Positions 8,978 through 18,339 are shown, counted from the stretch's first letter. The stretch is 64,000 nucleotides of DNA from an uncultured Lentibacter sp. (GCF_937123735.1 NZ_CAKZKL010000012.1:1-64000); one strand, 5' to 3'. The notes: generated by a model not told the origin, from the letters alone. A program made the numbers and translations.

Positions 8978-9663
8978 GGCGTCACGTCTTTCACAACGCG
9001 CCCTTCTTCCAGCGTGATAATCCTGTCCGCCAGCTCCAGAATGCGGTTGTCATGCGTCACCATCACGGTAGTTGTGCCGCGCTCGCGCCCCATCGCCTTG
9101 AGCATATCCACCACATTGCGCCCCGACACTTTATCAAGCGCCGCAGTCGGCTCATCGGCAAAGATTACATCGGGGTTTGACACCAGCGCGCGGGCCACAG
9201 CCACCCGCTGCTTCTGCCCGCCTGACAGCTTGGCAGGCAGATAATCAAGCCTGTCCCTCAGCCCTACAAGCTTAAGCATATGGTGTGCCGCGCGGTTCTG
9301 TTTGGCCTTGTCGCCTGCCCCATGCACCTGAAGCCCCATGAGCACATTCTGCGTGGCACTCAGGCTCTCGTGCAGGTTATGCGCCTGAAAGATAAATCCG
9401 AGCCGCCGCCTGAGCCGCACCATGTCGGCCTCGTGCGCGCCGTTCAGCTCTGTGCCCAGCAGGTTTACGCTGCCGTCCTCCACATGGCGCAAACAGCCCA
9501 TCAGCGTGAGCAGGGTTGTCTTGCCCGAGCCGGACGGACCCATCAAAATCGTCAGCTTGCCGCGCGCAATCTCAAGGTTCACATCAAAAATCGCCTGCTT
9601 GCGCGCCTCGCCTTCGCCAAAGAAATGGTTGAGCCCCTCGGTTTTGATCGCAACTTCCTTCAT
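8974..9663 (-). CDS. devA: ABC exporter ATP-binding subunit, DevA family
   Basis: A 229-residue ATPase: Walker A GPSGSGKTT (42-50), Q-loop FIFQAHNLHESLSA, signature LSGGQKQRV, Walker B VIFADEPTAALD, and H-loop TVMVTHDN. The GSVNLLG.E and AHNLHESL segments match DevA/MacB-like exporters. It is coupled to the permease by a TGATG overlap. With DevB and DevC it forms a tripartite exporter driven from the inner membrane, which normally needs a TolC partner; none is present here. Confidence 0.88.
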   Translation of the reverse strand: MKEVAIKTEGLNHFFGEGEARKQAIFDVNLEIARGKLTILMGPSGSGKTTLLTLMGCLRHVEDGSVNLLGTELNGAHEADMVRLRRRLGFIFQAHNLHESLSATQNVLMGLQVHGAGDKAKQNRAAHHMLKLVGLRDRLDYLPAKLSGGQKQRVAVARALVSNPDVIFADEPTAALDKVSGRNVVDMLKAMGRERGTTTVMVTHDNRILELADRIITLEEGRVVKDVTP

Positions 9664-10838
9664 CAGAACAAATCCGCCGGGTCAGCCGCCGCAAGCCGCC
9701 GCGTGGCAATCGCCCCTGAAAGGGCACAGGCCGCCAGCGTGCCGAAAAACACCATAAACACCCGCGCCACATCCATATAGACCGGCAAGCTCGTCACAGC
9801 CGAAAGCGCCGCATAAAGCCCCATCGACACAACAAAACCGGGGAAGAACCCGAACACCGCCAGAATGGCCGCTTCCTCCAGCACAATCCCAAGGAAAAAC
9901 CTGTGCTCATAGCCCATTGCTTTGAAGGTGGCGTATTCCTTGAGGTGGTCGGCCACATCGGTCGAGAGCACCTGATAGACAATCACGATCCCCACAATAA
10001 TCCCGATGATCACCCCAAACCCGAAGATGATCCCCGTGGGCCGCTCCAAAGACTGATAGGCAAGGTCTGCCGCCTTGTAGGCCTCCAGTGTGTTCACCTG
10101 CACCGAGGCTTCCGGCAAAGCCGCGCGCAGCCGCTCGACGACAACCTGTGGCGAAACACCGTCCGCCACCTTTAGCAAGATATGGTTGGGCGCGCTGCTC
10201 GTGCGCTTGCCAAAGAAGCGCAAAAAAGTCTGATCGGAGACAAACAAAGTGCCATCCGCCGAAAACCCGCCGCCAAGCTCCAGCGTGCCAATCGCGGTAA
10301 GCGTCTGCCCGTTCACCTCAAAGGCAAAAGGCTGGCCCGCCTTCAGCTCTGCAAAGACTTCGGGCGCAACCCCCCGCGTTTCGGTGTCGATCAGTGCGGT
10401 GTTCTCCTGCGTGAGCCGCTCAAACTGGCTGGCAATCTCTGCGCTGAGAAAGTCGCGCTCTGCCACCGTGGTGGCAAAGGCCTGCAAGGTCGAGTTGGTG
10501 CTATCAGGCAGCTTGAACTCCAGAATGCCCACAAACAGGGGCGAACCGCGCTCCACACCCGGCACAGCCAGCGCCTGAAACAGCCGCGCGCGCGCCACAT
10601 TGCTCCCGTCGGTGAGCGTGTTCGCATCTTCCGCCGAGAGGATGATATCGCCATCGAGAAAATCATAGGGCGCAAGTGTTGCCGTGCTCATCGCGCCCTG
10701 AATGCCGAGCTGCATAAAAACCAGCAGCGTGGCAAAAGACACCCCCGCCACCGCCGCGGCAAAGCGCGTGCGCGAATGCGTGAGCTGCAACCAGCCTACA
10801 GGCAGCCGCCCCAGAAGACGCTCCAGAAGCTGGCTCAT
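9663..10838 (-). CDS. devC: ABC exporter permease, DevC (FtsX/MacB-like)
   Basis: A 391-residue membrane protein with the FtsX topology: one N-terminal helix (about 25-50), a large periplasmic domain (about 55-260) and three C-terminal helices, ending SGAIATRRLAAADPADLF. The TRFAAAVAGVSFATLLVFMQ opening is characteristic of DevC. ATGA overlap with devB and TGATG overlap with devA mark one transcript. Confidence 0.87.
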   Translation of the reverse strand: MSQLLERLLGRLPVGWLQLTHSRTRFAAAVAGVSFATLLVFMQLGIQGAMSTATLAPYDFLDGDIILSAEDANTLTDGSNVARARLFQALAVPGVERGSPLFVGILEFKLPDSTNSTLQAFATTVAERDFLSAEIASQFERLTQENTALIDTETRGVAPEVFAELKAGQPFAFEVNGQTLTAIGTLELGGGFSADGTLFVSDQTFLRFFGKRTSSAPNHILLKVADGVSPQVVVERLRAALPEASVQVNTLEAYKAADLAYQSLERPTGIIFGFGVIIGIIVGIVIVYQVLSTDVADHLKEYATFKAMGYEHRFFLGIVLEEAAILAVFGFFPGFVVSMGLYAALSAVTSLPVYMDVARVFMVFFGTLAACALSGAIATRRLAAADPADLF

Positions 10839-12052
10839 TCGCCGCGCCCCGCATCAATCCGCACAATCGTCTCAAGGTTGGTCAGCCGCTTAGCCTTTTC
10901 TGACGAGGCCGCATCCAGCCGCACAATCACATCCACCACCCGCGCATCTGTGTTCGCCGCAGGGTCATCCGAGGTGATCGACTGCCGCCCGATCTCTAGC
11001 CCGATCGCGCTCACAACGCCGGTGAGCGGGCCGTCTAGCGCCTCCGCTGTGACTGTCACAGGGTCGCCAATCGCGACCCGTCCGATCATGGTCTGATAGA
11101 CTTCCGCTTCCACCATCATCTGGCGGGTGTCGCCCAGCTCGATGATTCCGCCCGTGGCAGGCTTCTCGCCAATCTGGCTGTTCACCTTCAGCACCATGCC
11201 GTCTATCGGCGCGCGCACCAGCGCGCGCTCCGTGTCGCTGCGCGCGCGCTGCACGTCCACGCGCGCCGCCTCCAAATTGGCCTCGGCCACAGCAATATCC
11301 GCCTGCACAGCGCCTGAAGTGGCCTTATAGCGCGAAAGCGTGGCGCGGTTGCGCTCTACATCGCGTTTGGCTTCATCGGCCCGCGCCGCGGCGGTGTCGA
11401 GAGCGGCCTGCGTGGCCACACCGCGCTCGGCCAGAGGGGCAAGGCGGTCAAGCTCGCTCTGCGCTTGGTCTGCGGTGGCAATCGCGCGCTCAAGGTTGGC
11501 CTGTGCCTCTGCGCGGCTGGCGCGTATGGTTTCCTGCGTCTGCAAAAGCGCGGCTTCCTTCACACGCAGGTTTGCTTCGGCAGTGGCGAGCGCGTTATCA
11601 AGCTGGCTCTTGTTGTCGAGCACAGCGAGCACATCGCCGCGCTGCACGCTGTCGCCTTCGCGCACCTCAATCGCCTGCAAGCGCGCATCGCTTGCGCCAA
11701 AAGGCGTCGCCACGGCCAGCACATCGCCGTCAGGCAGCACGCGCCCGAGCGCAAAGATATCGCCTTCGCTCACCACAGCCACCTGTTCCTGCGCCTGCAC
11801 CTGTGCCATCGCAACGGCAATGGGTGTGTCTGTCCCGCCACCTGGCTCAAGCCCCGTGAGACCAAAAAACGCCTTCATTCCCGGCGGCTGAAAATACAGC
11901 CCCGCCACGCCACCTGCAAAAAACGTAACAAGCAACAGCGGGAAAAGCTTCCAACCCAGCCCGCCCTTGGCAGGCTTGCCCGCCGCGCCATTGGCCCCAA
12001 GGCCATTGTCCGTCAGTGGCAGTTTGGTGGCGTCGTTCTTGGGGTCACTCAT
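10835..12052 (-). CDS. devB: Periplasmic adaptor of ABC exporter, DevB/HlyD family
   Basis: A 405-residue membrane-fusion protein. A polar N-terminus is followed by a transmembrane helix (about 33-54), a lipoyl half-motif (VREGDSVQRGDVLAVLDNK), a long Ala/Glu/Arg-rich coiled-coil hairpin (about 145-255), the returning lipoyl half (RAPIDGMVLKVNSQIGEKP) and a C-terminal beta-barrel domain. It is the first gene of the devBCA operon and starts 76 bases from the divergent TetR gene. Confidence 0.87.
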   Translation of the reverse strand: MSDPKNDATKLPLTDNGLGANGAAGKPAKGGLGWKLFPLLLVTFFAGGVAGLYFQPPGMKAFFGLTGLEPGGGTDTPIAVAMAQVQAQEQVAVVSEGDIFALGRVLPDGDVLAVATPFGASDARLQAIEVREGDSVQRGDVLAVLDNKSQLDNALATAEANLRVKEAALLQTQETIRASRAEAQANLERAIATADQAQSELDRLAPLAERGVATQAALDTAAARADEAKRDVERNRATLSRYKATSGAVQADIAVAEANLEAARVDVQRARSDTERALVRAPIDGMVLKVNSQIGEKPATGGIIELGDTRQMMVEAEVYQTMIGRVAIGDPVTVTAEALDGPLTGVVSAIGLEIGRQSITSDDPAANTDARVVDVIVRLDAASSEKAKRLTNLETIVRIDAGRGE

Positions 12053-12080
12053 TTTATCGGCCTTGGCAAAAATAACTTAC

Positions 12081-12094
12081 TGACATATATGTCA
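12081..12094. promoter_or_regulatory. Perfect palindrome between devB and tetR (operator)
   Basis: TGACATATATGTCA is a perfect 14-bp palindrome in the 76-bp gap between the divergent devBCA operon and the TetR gene. Its position fits an operator through which the TetR protein controls the exporter and itself. The flanks (CTTAC on the left, TTAACTTAC on the right) add AT-rich promoter-like sequence. Confidence 0.7.
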
Positions 12095-12128
12095 TTAACT
12101 TACTTAGCCGCAAGAGACGAGACACCAA

Positions 12129-12743
12129 ATGCCGCAGGCCAAGCGCAGCCGCCGCAAAGAGGCCCGCCCCGAAGAGATCATCGACGCGGCTCTGGCCGAG
12201 TTCGCCGCCGTCGGCTATTCCGCCGCCTCCATGGCGCAGATCGCCGCGCGCGCGGGCATCGCCCGCTCCACCATCTATCTCTACTATGCTGACAAAGAGG
12301 CGCTCATTTCCGCTGCCTTTGATCTGCGCCTGGGCCAGGCCTTTGCGGCCGCAGGGCAGGGGGTCGCGCTTTCCTCAGGCCCGTTTCGCGAGGTCTTCCA
12401 CGAAATGCTCACGCTGCTTTACACCCGCATTGTCAAATCCGACGCGCTCGTGCTGCTCAAGGTGCTGGTGGCAGAGGGCCGCCAGTTCCCCCAGCTGCTC
12501 ACGCGCTACCACGACACCGCGCTCAACGCGGCGATGACAATGCTCACGGGCCTGCTCAAACAAGGTCTGGCCCGTGGCGAGCTGCGCCCCGATGTGATGG
12601 GCTATGATATCAAGCTGGTGATGTCTCCCATCATGCTCGCCGCCATCTGGCATCTCACCTTTCAGGAGCTGGAGCCGATTGACCTTGCGCACTATATCGA
12701 AGGCCACGTCAGCTTCATCTGTGATGGCATCCTCACGCGCTGA
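12129..12743 (+). CDS. TetR/AcrR-family transcriptional regulator
   Basis: A 204-residue regulator. The N-terminal helix-turn-helix reads AALAEFAAVGYSAASMAQIAARAGIARSTIYLYYADKEAL (about 21-59), typical TetR, followed by a helical ligand-binding domain. It is divergent from devBCA with a perfect palindrome between them, so it probably represses the exporter and responds to an exported compound. Its 3' end overlaps the convergent Rid gene by 11 bases. Confidence 0.88.
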   Translation: MPQAKRSRRKEARPEEIIDAALAEFAAVGYSAASMAQIAARAGIARSTIYLYYADKEALISAAFDLRLGQAFAAAGQGVALSSGPFREVFHEMLTLLYTRIVKSDALVLLKVLVAEGRQFPQLLTRYHDTALNAAMTMLTGLLKQGLARGELRPDVMGYDIKLVMSPIMLAAIWHLTFQELEPIDLAHYIEGHVSFICDGILTR

Positions 12744-13131
12744 TCACAGCCGTCGCCTCGATCTCCAGAAGCGCATCGTCTTCCACCAGCCCTGCAACAA
12801 CCACCATGGTCATCGCTGGGAAATGCCGCCCCAGCACCGCACGATACACCGCGCCGATCTCGCTCTGCCGCGCCAGGTATTCGGCCTTGTCCGTCACATA
12901 CCATGTCAGCCGCGTGATGTGTTCGGCCTTGCCTCCGGCAGCTTCGACCACGGCAAGAATATTGCGCAAACATTGCTCCATCTGGCCAATGAAATCATGG
13001 CTCTCAAAGCGCTGCTCCGCCGTCCAGCCAATCTGCCCGCCCACATAAAGCGTGCCATCTTTCGTGAGCACCCCGTTGGCATAGCCTTTGGCGGGGGCCC
13101 ATCCTGCGGGCTGGATCATCTTGTGGCTCAT
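12733..13131 (-). CDS. Rid-family (RidA/YjgF) protein in the anthranilate-CoA operon
   Basis: A 132-residue Rid-fold protein (YVGGQIGWT, MEQCLRNILAVVEAAGG, LLEIEATAVI). Canonical RidA deaminases carry PAR with the catalytic Arg; here the segment is FPAMTM, with Met107 in the Arg position, so this belongs to the Arg-less Rid subfamilies. It is the last gene of the minus-strand cluster and overlaps the thioesterase stop by ATGA. In this pathway the first ring product is an enamine, so removal of the amino group would be a fitting step, but the missing Arg makes the reaction uncertain. Confidence 0.85.
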   Translation of the reverse strand: MSHKMIQPAGWAPAKGYANGVLTKDGTLYVGGQIGWTAEQRFESHDFIGQMEQCLRNILAVVEAAGGKAEHITRLTWYVTDKAEYLARQSEIGAVYRAVLGRHFPAMTMVVVAGLVEDDALLEIEATAVISA

Positions 13132-13529
13132 CCTGTCATTCCTTTTTCTTGCAGCACCTCGCGCACTGCCTCTGGCCAGGCCCTCGGCTTGCCCGCGCTG
13201 TCAATACAGACCAGTGTCTGTTTCACCTCAAATCGCGCCGCGCCCTCTGTGGTCGCGCCTATTTTGAGTGTCATACTCGTGCGCCCCAGCCTCACAACCT
13301 TGAGGCGCAGCAAAAGCCTGTCGCCATGCTGGTTCGGCGCGACAAACCGTGTCTCTATCTGCGCCGTCGGCACGCCGCCCTCCTTAAGCAAAACCTCAAA
13401 GGGCCAGCCGAGCACCGCGTCAAAAAACGCTTCGACACAGTCATTGATGATCTCGAAGTATCGCGGATAAAAGACGATCCCCGCAGGGTCGCAATGCTTG
13501 AACAGCACCTTTTGTTCAAATTCAAACAC
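13128..13529 (-). CDS. Hotdog-fold acyl-CoA thioesterase (4-hydroxybenzoyl-CoA thioesterase family)
   Basis: A 133-residue single hotdog domain. The N-terminal FKHCDPAGIVFYPRYFEI contains the 4HBT-type catalytic Asp and the hotdog helix follows. I chose GTG 13529 because it gives the normal family length and overlaps the upstream ligase stop by 8 bases; earlier starts would intrude into the ligase. It probably hydrolyses a pathway CoA ester or rescues trapped CoA. Confidence 0.83.
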   Translation of the reverse strand: MFEFEQKVLFKHCDPAGIVFYPRYFEIINDCVEAFFDAVLGWPFEVLLKEGGVPTAQIETRFVAPNQHGDRLLLRLKVVRLGRTSMTLKIGATTEGAARFEVKQTLVCIDSAGKPRAWPEAVREVLQEKGMTG

Positions 13530-15150
13530 CACAGCCCCCCGCCCGCAAACGAAAGCGCTGGATTTTGCCTGTCTGCGTCTTTGGCAGCACCTCGATAAAG
13601 ACAACCGAGCGGGGGTATTTGTAAGGCGCAATCTTCGCCTTCACATGCTCCTGTAGGGCCGTTTTCGTTGCCTCATCCGCCGCCCAGCCCTCGGCCAAAA
13701 CCACATGCGCTTCCACAATCGCGCCGCGCGCCTCGTCCGGCGCGCCGATCACCCCGCATTCCACAACCGCCGCGTGGCTCAAAAGCGCCGCCTCTACCTC
13801 GGGGCCAGCAATATTGTAGCCCGAGGAGACGATCATATCATCGTTGCGCGCGGCAAAATGCAGATAGCCCTCTGCGTCCATCATGAAGCTGTCACCCGTT
13901 ATGTTCCAGCCGTCCTGCACATAGGCGCGCTGGCGCTCGTCGGCCAGATAGCGGCAGCCCGTTGGCCCGCGCACCGCCAGCCGCCCGACCTCGCCGCGCG
14001 GCACATCCTTGCCCTCTGCGTCCATGATCCTGACCTCATAGCCAGTGACCGGCTTACCCGTGCAGGCGGGCTTGTGGTCGTCAAAGCGGTTGCTGATGAA
14101 AATGTGCAAAAGCTCGGTCGCCCCGATTCCGTCAAGCATCGGCTTGCCGGTTTTCTTGATCCACTCCTCATAGACAGGTGCAGGCAGCGTCTCTCCCGCC
14201 GAAACTGCGGCGCGCAGGCTGCTCAGGTCGGCCCCGTCCTCCATCGCCCGCAGCATCGCGCGGTAAGCGGTGGGTGCGGTAAAGCATACGGTCGCTTTGT
14301 ATTTCTGGATAATCTCGATGAGGTTGGGCGGCGAGGCATTCTCCAGCAACGTCGCCGTCGCCCCAAAGCGCAGCGGAAACACAGCCAGCCCGCCAAGCCC
14401 GAAGGTAAAGGCCAAAGGCGGCGAGCCGATGAACACATCCTCAGGCACAACGCCCAGCACCTCCTTGGCGTAGCCATCCGCGATGATCAGCAAGTCGCGA
14501 TGAAAATGCATCGTCGCCTTCGGCTCGCCCGTTGTGCCCGAGGTAAAGCCCAGCAAAGCGACATCGTCCCGCCCCGTCTGCACGCTCTCAAAGCGCACAG
14601 GCTTCTCCAACGCCATACGGTCAAGCTCGGCCTCGTGGTTGGATGTCCCGTCAAACCCGACGACACGCTTGAGATGCGGATTTGTGGCCGCACAGGCCTC
14701 CATCTCCTCCATCAGCCGCATGTCACAGAGCGCAAATTGCACCTCGGCCTTATCGACAATCTGGCTCAGCTCCCCCGCACGCAGCATCGGCATGGTGTTG
14801 ATCACAACCGCCCCCGCCTTCGTGGCCGCCAGCCAGCAGGCCACCATCGCGGGGTTGTTGGCCGAGCGGATGAGCACGCGGTTGCCGGGCCGCACCCCCA
14901 GCTCCTCCACAAGCACATGAGCGAGTCGGTTGGTCCAGTCCGTCAGCTCCTTGTAAGTGCGCTGCCGCCCGTTGCCGATCAGCGCGGTATGGTCGCCAAA
15001 GCCCTTGGCCACCATCGCATCGGTCAGCTCATAGCCCGCATTGAGCCGCTCCGGGTAGTCAAACCTTGTCAGCTTGAAATCGGGCCAAAGCTCGGGCGCG
15101 GGCAGGTTGTCGCGCGCGAATGTATCCTCATGTGCCGAAACTGATAACAT
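13522..15150 (-). CDS. abmG: 2-aminobenzoate-CoA ligase (benzoate-CoA ligase family)
   Basis: A 542-residue acyl-adenylate-forming enzyme. The A3 loop is LLGFTSGTTGEPKATM, followed by GIGATELLHIF, the adenylate Asp in NITGDSFM, the hinge in RNDDMIVSSGYNI, and the C-terminal Lys in PKTQTGKIQR. The family and the adjacent 2-aminobenzoyl-CoA monooxygenase/reductase support anthranilate as substrate: ATP + CoA + anthranilate gives 2-aminobenzoyl-CoA. ATG 15150 forms a TGATG overlap with the acyl-CoA dehydrogenase stop; a GTG one codon earlier is also possible. The symbol is by analogy with the Azoarcus abm operon. Confidence 0.85.
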   Translation of the reverse strand: MLSVSAHEDTFARDNLPAPELWPDFKLTRFDYPERLNAGYELTDAMVAKGFGDHTALIGNGRQRTYKELTDWTNRLAHVLVEELGVRPGNRVLIRSANNPAMVACWLAATKAGAVVINTMPMLRAGELSQIVDKAEVQFALCDMRLMEEMEACAATNPHLKRVVGFDGTSNHEAELDRMALEKPVRFESVQTGRDDVALLGFTSGTTGEPKATMHFHRDLLIIADGYAKEVLGVVPEDVFIGSPPLAFTFGLGGLAVFPLRFGATATLLENASPPNLIEIIQKYKATVCFTAPTAYRAMLRAMEDGADLSSLRAAVSAGETLPAPVYEEWIKKTGKPMLDGIGATELLHIFISNRFDDHKPACTGKPVTGYEVRIMDAEGKDVPRGEVGRLAVRGPTGCRYLADERQRAYVQDGWNITGDSFMMDAEGYLHFAARNDDMIVSSGYNIAGPEVEAALLSHAAVVECGVIGAPDEARGAIVEAHVVLAEGWAADEATKTALQEHVKAKIAPYKYPRSVVFIEVLPKTQTGKIQRFRLRAGGCGV

Positions 15151-16310
15151 CACGTCCCTCCCAGAAAGTCTCCCATCGTTTGCCGCGCAATCACAACGCG
15201 CTGCACATCGCTCGCGCCTTCATAAATCCTGAGGGCGCGGATATCGCGGTAAAGCTCTTCCACCTTCTGGCCGTGGCGCACACCGTCGCCGCCGTGCAGC
15301 TGCACCGAACGGTCAATCACCAGCTGCGCCTGATCGGTGGAGAAAAGCTTGGCCATCGCCGCTTCGCGGGTCACCCGCGCCGCGCCGCTGTCCTTGGCCC
15401 AGGCCGCGCGGTAAATCAGCAGCGCACTTGCGTCTATATCCACGGCCATATCCGCGATATGTCCCTGCACCATCTGCAAATCAAACAGCGGCGCGCCTTG
15501 CACCTGCCGCGTGCCTACCCGTGCCAGAGCCTCGTCCAAAGCCCTGCGCGCAAAGCCGAGCGCGGCAGCCGCAACGGTTGCGCGGAACACATCCAGCACC
15601 GACATGGCAATCTTGAAGCCCGCCCCGCGCGCGCCAATCAACGCGCTCTTGGGAATGCGACAATCATTAAAACGAAGTGTCGCCAGCGGATGCGGTGCCA
15701 TCACCTGCAACCGCTCGGTGACATCAAATCCGGCAATCCCCGCAGGCACGACAAAGGCGCTCAGCCCCTTCGCGCCCTCCGCCTCGCCGGTGCGGGCAAA
15801 GAGCGTGTAAACATCGGCGATCCCGCCGTTTGAAATCCAGGTTTTCTCGCCGTTCAAGACAAAGCTGTCGCCATCTTCCACAGCCGTCATCGTCGCGTTG
15901 GCCACATCCGAGCCCGACTGTGGCTCTGTCAAGGCAAAGGCCGCTATCGCCTTGCCATTGCGCGTGAGCGACAGCCATTCGGCCTGCTGCGCGGCACTGC
16001 CAAAGAGGCTGATCGCCCCCGTGCCAAGCCCCTGCATCGCAAAGGCAAAGTCCGCCAAGCCATCATGGCGCGCCAGCGTCTCACGGATAAGGCAGAGCGA
16101 GCGCACATCGAGCCGTTCTTCGCCCTCTGCGCCAGAGTGCTTCAGCCAGCCGCCCTCGCCAAGGCGGCGCACAAGCTCCCGGCAGGCCACATCCACATCG
16201 CCATGGTCAATCCCGCCAAGCTCGGAGCTTGCCCAATCGTCAAGCGCCTCGACAAGCTTTTTGTGGCAGGCTTCAAAAAACGGCCAGTCCAGAAAGCTAC
16301 GGTCTGCCAT
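15150..16310 (-). CDS. Acyl-CoA dehydrogenase
   Basis: A 386-residue flavoprotein with the three ACAD domains: the helical N-terminus, the beta domain with [15 protein letters not shown] and WISNGG, and the C-terminal domain with QLHGGDGV and the catalytic Glu in [13 protein letters not shown] 16310 was taken since the eight residues before it contain no family sequence. The gene lies in the anthranilate-CoA operon, so it should oxidise an alicyclic or ring-opened acyl-CoA intermediate in the beta-oxidation-like lower pathway. Confidence 0.87.
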   Translation of the reverse strand: MADRSFLDWPFFEACHKKLVEALDDWASSELGGIDHGDVDVACRELVRRLGEGGWLKHSGAEGEERLDVRSLCLIRETLARHDGLADFAFAMQGLGTGAISLFGSAAQQAEWLSLTRNGKAIAAFALTEPQSGSDVANATMTAVEDGDSFVLNGEKTWISNGGIADVYTLFARTGEAEGAKGLSAFVVPAGIAGFDVTERLQVMAPHPLATLRFNDCRIPKSALIGARGAGFKIAMSVLDVFRATVAAAALGFARRALDEALARVGTRQVQGAPLFDLQMVQGHIADMAVDIDASALLIYRAAWAKDSGAARVTREAAMAKLFSTDQAQLVIDRSVQLHGGDGVRHGQKVEELYRDIRALRIYEGASDVQRVVIARQTMGDFLGGT

Positions 16311-16321
16311 CTGCGCGCGCC

Positions 16322-16348
16322 CCCTGCTTCTTCTGGTCAAAAATACCT
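16322..16348. repeat. Intergenic repeat copy (27 bp shared with 25458-25484)
   Basis: These 27 bases are identical to 25458-25484. The core CTTCTTCTGGTCAAAAATAC is the complement of a variant of the GGATATTTTTGGCAANAA motif found at other gene ends here. It sits in the only real gap (66 bp) of the anthranilate operon, between the enoyl-CoA hydratase-like and acyl-CoA dehydrogenase genes, and is followed by a short GC-rich inverted repeat (CCTGCGCCGCAGG). Confidence 0.7.
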
Positions 16349-16376
16349 GCGCCGCAGGCTCCCACAGTTGCCACGC

Positions 16377-17177
16377 TCAATCCCCTTCAAATACAGGGCG
16401 TTCCTTGGCCACAAACGCCTTATATGCCCGCTCAAAATCACCCGTCTGCATACATATCGCCTGTGCCTGCGCCTCCGCCTCAATTGCCTGCTCGATCGAC
16501 ATGGACCATTCCTGCGCCAACATCGTCTTGGTCATCATGTGGCCAAAGCCCGGCCCGGCGGCGAGCCGCGCGGCCCAGTCTTGCGCCTCTGTCGCGAGCG
16601 CCTCCGCCGCAACGAGCTTGTTGTGAAAGCCCCAGGCGTGGCCCTCCTCGGCGCTCATGCTGCGCCCCGTATACAATAACTCTGCCGCGCGCCCCTGGCC
16701 GATAATCCTCGGGAGTATCGCACAAGCGCCCATGTCACATCCCGCAAGCCCCACGCGGGTGAAGAGAAAGGCAACCTTGGCCTCAGGCGTGGCAATACGC
16801 AGGTCCGACGCCATCGCAATAATCGCTCCCGCGCCCACACAGACCCCGTCAATCGCCGCAATTACAGGCCGCCCACAATTCACAATCGCCTTCACAAGAT
16901 CGCCCGTCATACGGGTGAAGTTCAAAAGCTCCTTCATGCTCATCTTCGTGAGCGGCCCGATGATGTCATGCACATCGCCACCAGAGGAGAAATTGCCGCC
17001 ATTGGAGGCAAAGACAACAGCCTTCACCTCCTCGTCATAAACAAGGTCGCGAAACCAGTCGCGCAGCTCGGCATAGCTCTCAAAGGTCAGCGGGTTCTTG
17101 CGCTCGGGGCGGTCAAGCGCCACGGTCGCCACCCCGTCTTTCACATCACAGCGAAAGTGCTTCACATCGGTTCTCAT
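16377..17177 (-). CDS. Enoyl-CoA hydratase/isomerase (crotonase) family protein
   Basis: A 266-residue crotonase. The oxyanion-hole segments are NFSSGGDV (about 62-69) and [14 protein letters not shown]. The position of the first catalytic Glu of classical hydratases is replaced ([14 protein letters not shown], 139-152, with Asp148 nearby), while the second Glu may be Glu166 in AAELLYTG. It might be a hydratase, but a ring-opening hydrolase of the BadI/MenB type is also possible for this pathway. ATGA overlap with marR shows co-transcription. Confidence 0.82.
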   Translation of the reverse strand: MRTDVKHFRCDVKDGVATVALDRPERKNPLTFESYAELRDWFRDLVYDEEVKAVVFASNGGNFSSGGDVHDIIGPLTKMSMKELLNFTRMTGDLVKAIVNCGRPVIAAIDGVCVGAGAIIAMASDLRIATPEAKVAFLFTRVGLAGCDMGACAILPRIIGQGRAAELLYTGRSMSAEEGHAWGFHNKLVAAEALATEAQDWAARLAAGPGFGHMMTKTMLAQEWSMSIEQAIEAEAQAQAICMQTGDFERAYKAFVAKERPVFEGD

Positions 17178-17623
17178 CGCTTTTCCTCTTCCAAATGCGC
17201 CGCCACCTCGGCCAGAAGCGTGGCCAGTCGCTCGGCGCGCTCAGTCTCTACATCGCTCAAAAGCCCGTCAATCCAGCCTTCATGTGCGTCCGCTTGGCGG
17301 CCAAATTCGCCCCGCCCCGCCTCGGTGAGTTTCACAAGAAACGCCCGCCTGTCGCCCGCCACAGCCTCGCGCTGCACGATCCCGTCTTCGACAAGCCGCT
17401 CGACAATCCCGGTGACATTCCCGTTTGAAACCCTGAGCACACCCGAGAGCTGCGACATCTTCAGCCCCTCAGGGTTGCGGCTCAGCGCAGCCATCACATC
17501 AAAGCGTGGCAGGGTCGTGTCCAGATCGCGCCGCATCCGCTCGCGCAATTCGCTTTCTATCAGCTTGGACGCCTTCAAAAGCCGCAGCCAGAGCCGAAGG
17601 CGCGCTTTGCTCGCCGCACTCAT
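17174..17623 (-). CDS. MarR-family transcriptional regulator
   Basis: A 149-residue winged-helix regulator: [28 protein letters not shown] is the recognition region (about 60-88) and [13 protein letters not shown] the wing. It is embedded in the operon with ATGA overlaps on both sides. MarR proteins in aromatic-CoA operons (BadR, CouR, FerC types) are usually repressors released by the CoA thioester, so 2-aminobenzoyl-CoA is the likely effector. A candidate operator is at 20689-20718. Confidence 0.87.
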   Translation of the reverse strand: MSAASKARLRLWLRLLKASKLIESELRERMRRDLDTTLPRFDVMAALSRNPEGLKMSQLSGVLRVSNGNVTGIVERLVEDGIVQREAVAGDRRAFLVKLTEAGRGEFGRQADAHEGWIDGLLSDVETERAERLATLLAEVAAHLEEEKR

Positions 17624-18339
17624 ATCTCGCCCCCCGAAACACTCAGCGCATGGCCGTTCACCATGGCCGCGCCTTCAGAGGCCAGATACAGCGCCGCGCT
17701 CGCCACCTCCTCGGTGGCGATCATCCGTCCGATAGGGTTGCTCGCAACGATCAGTTTTTGCGCCGCAGCCCTTTCAATCCCGCGCGCCGCCATCACACTC
17801 TGCACAGCGCCTTCCGCCATTGGCGTGTCAACAAACCCGGGGCATATTGCGTTGCAGGTGATGCCCTTCTTCGCCACCTCCTGCGCCACCGAGCGCACCA
17901 GCCCCAAAACGCCATGCTTTGACGCAGAATAAGCCGAAACCCTCGCGCCTCCGCGCAACGCTTGCGTCGAGGCAATCGCAATCAGCCGCCCGCCTTCTGG
18001 CATCTGCCGCAGCGCCTCGCGAAAGGTCAGAAACGTGCCTGTCAGGTTCACAGCCAGCGTCTCGTTCCACTCCTCAAGGCTCACCTCGGTCAGCGGCGCG
18101 GCGCGCCCCATCCCCGCATTGGCCACAACCACATCAAAGGGTGTCTCAAACAACGCCTTAACAGCGCTCTCATCCGTGATATCCGCCGTTACACAGCGCA
18201 TCCCCCGGCCACCGTCCGTCTCCTTCAGCGCGTCTTCTCGCCGGCCGGTGATGGTCACATCCTCGCCCGCCTTGGCAAAGGCTTGCGCAATCGCACGGCC
18301 GATCCCCGATCCGCCCCCTGTCACCAGAACCCGTCTCAT
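17620..18339 (-). CDS. Short-chain dehydrogenase/reductase
   Basis: A 239-residue classical SDR: nucleotide motif TGGGSGIG (about 7-14), NAG motif VANAGMG, the catalytic Ser in IAIASTQA and the YSASK tyrosine/lysine pair. ATG 18339 was chosen; it overlaps the upstream stop by ATGA, and upstream codons would lie within the oxygenase gene. In the cluster it is best placed as the 3-hydroxyacyl-CoA (or ring hydroxyl) dehydrogenase step. Confidence 0.87.
   Translation of the reverse strand: MRRVLVTGGGSGIGRAIAQAFAKAGEDVTITGRREDALKETDGGRGMRCVTADITDESAVKALFETPFDVVVANAGMGRAAPLTEVSLEEWNETLAVNLTGTFLTFREALRQMPEGGRLIAIASTQALRGGARVSAYSASKHGVLGLVRSVAQEVAKKGITCNAICPGFVDTPMAEGAVQSVMAARGIERAAAQKLIVASNPIGRMIATEEVASAALYLASEGAAMVNGHALSVSGGEI

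Noticed and set aside
13705..15144. 479-codon open frame opposite the CoA ligase gene
   Set aside because: It is an antisense shadow of a well supported ligase; the encoded sequence is His/Arg/Gln-rich with no domain.
16322..16376. Promoter or terminator dividing the anthranilate operon
   Set aside because: The 66-bp gap contains a repeat copy, not a clear -35/-10 pair or hairpin with T-run, so I keep the operon as one unit while noting the gap.
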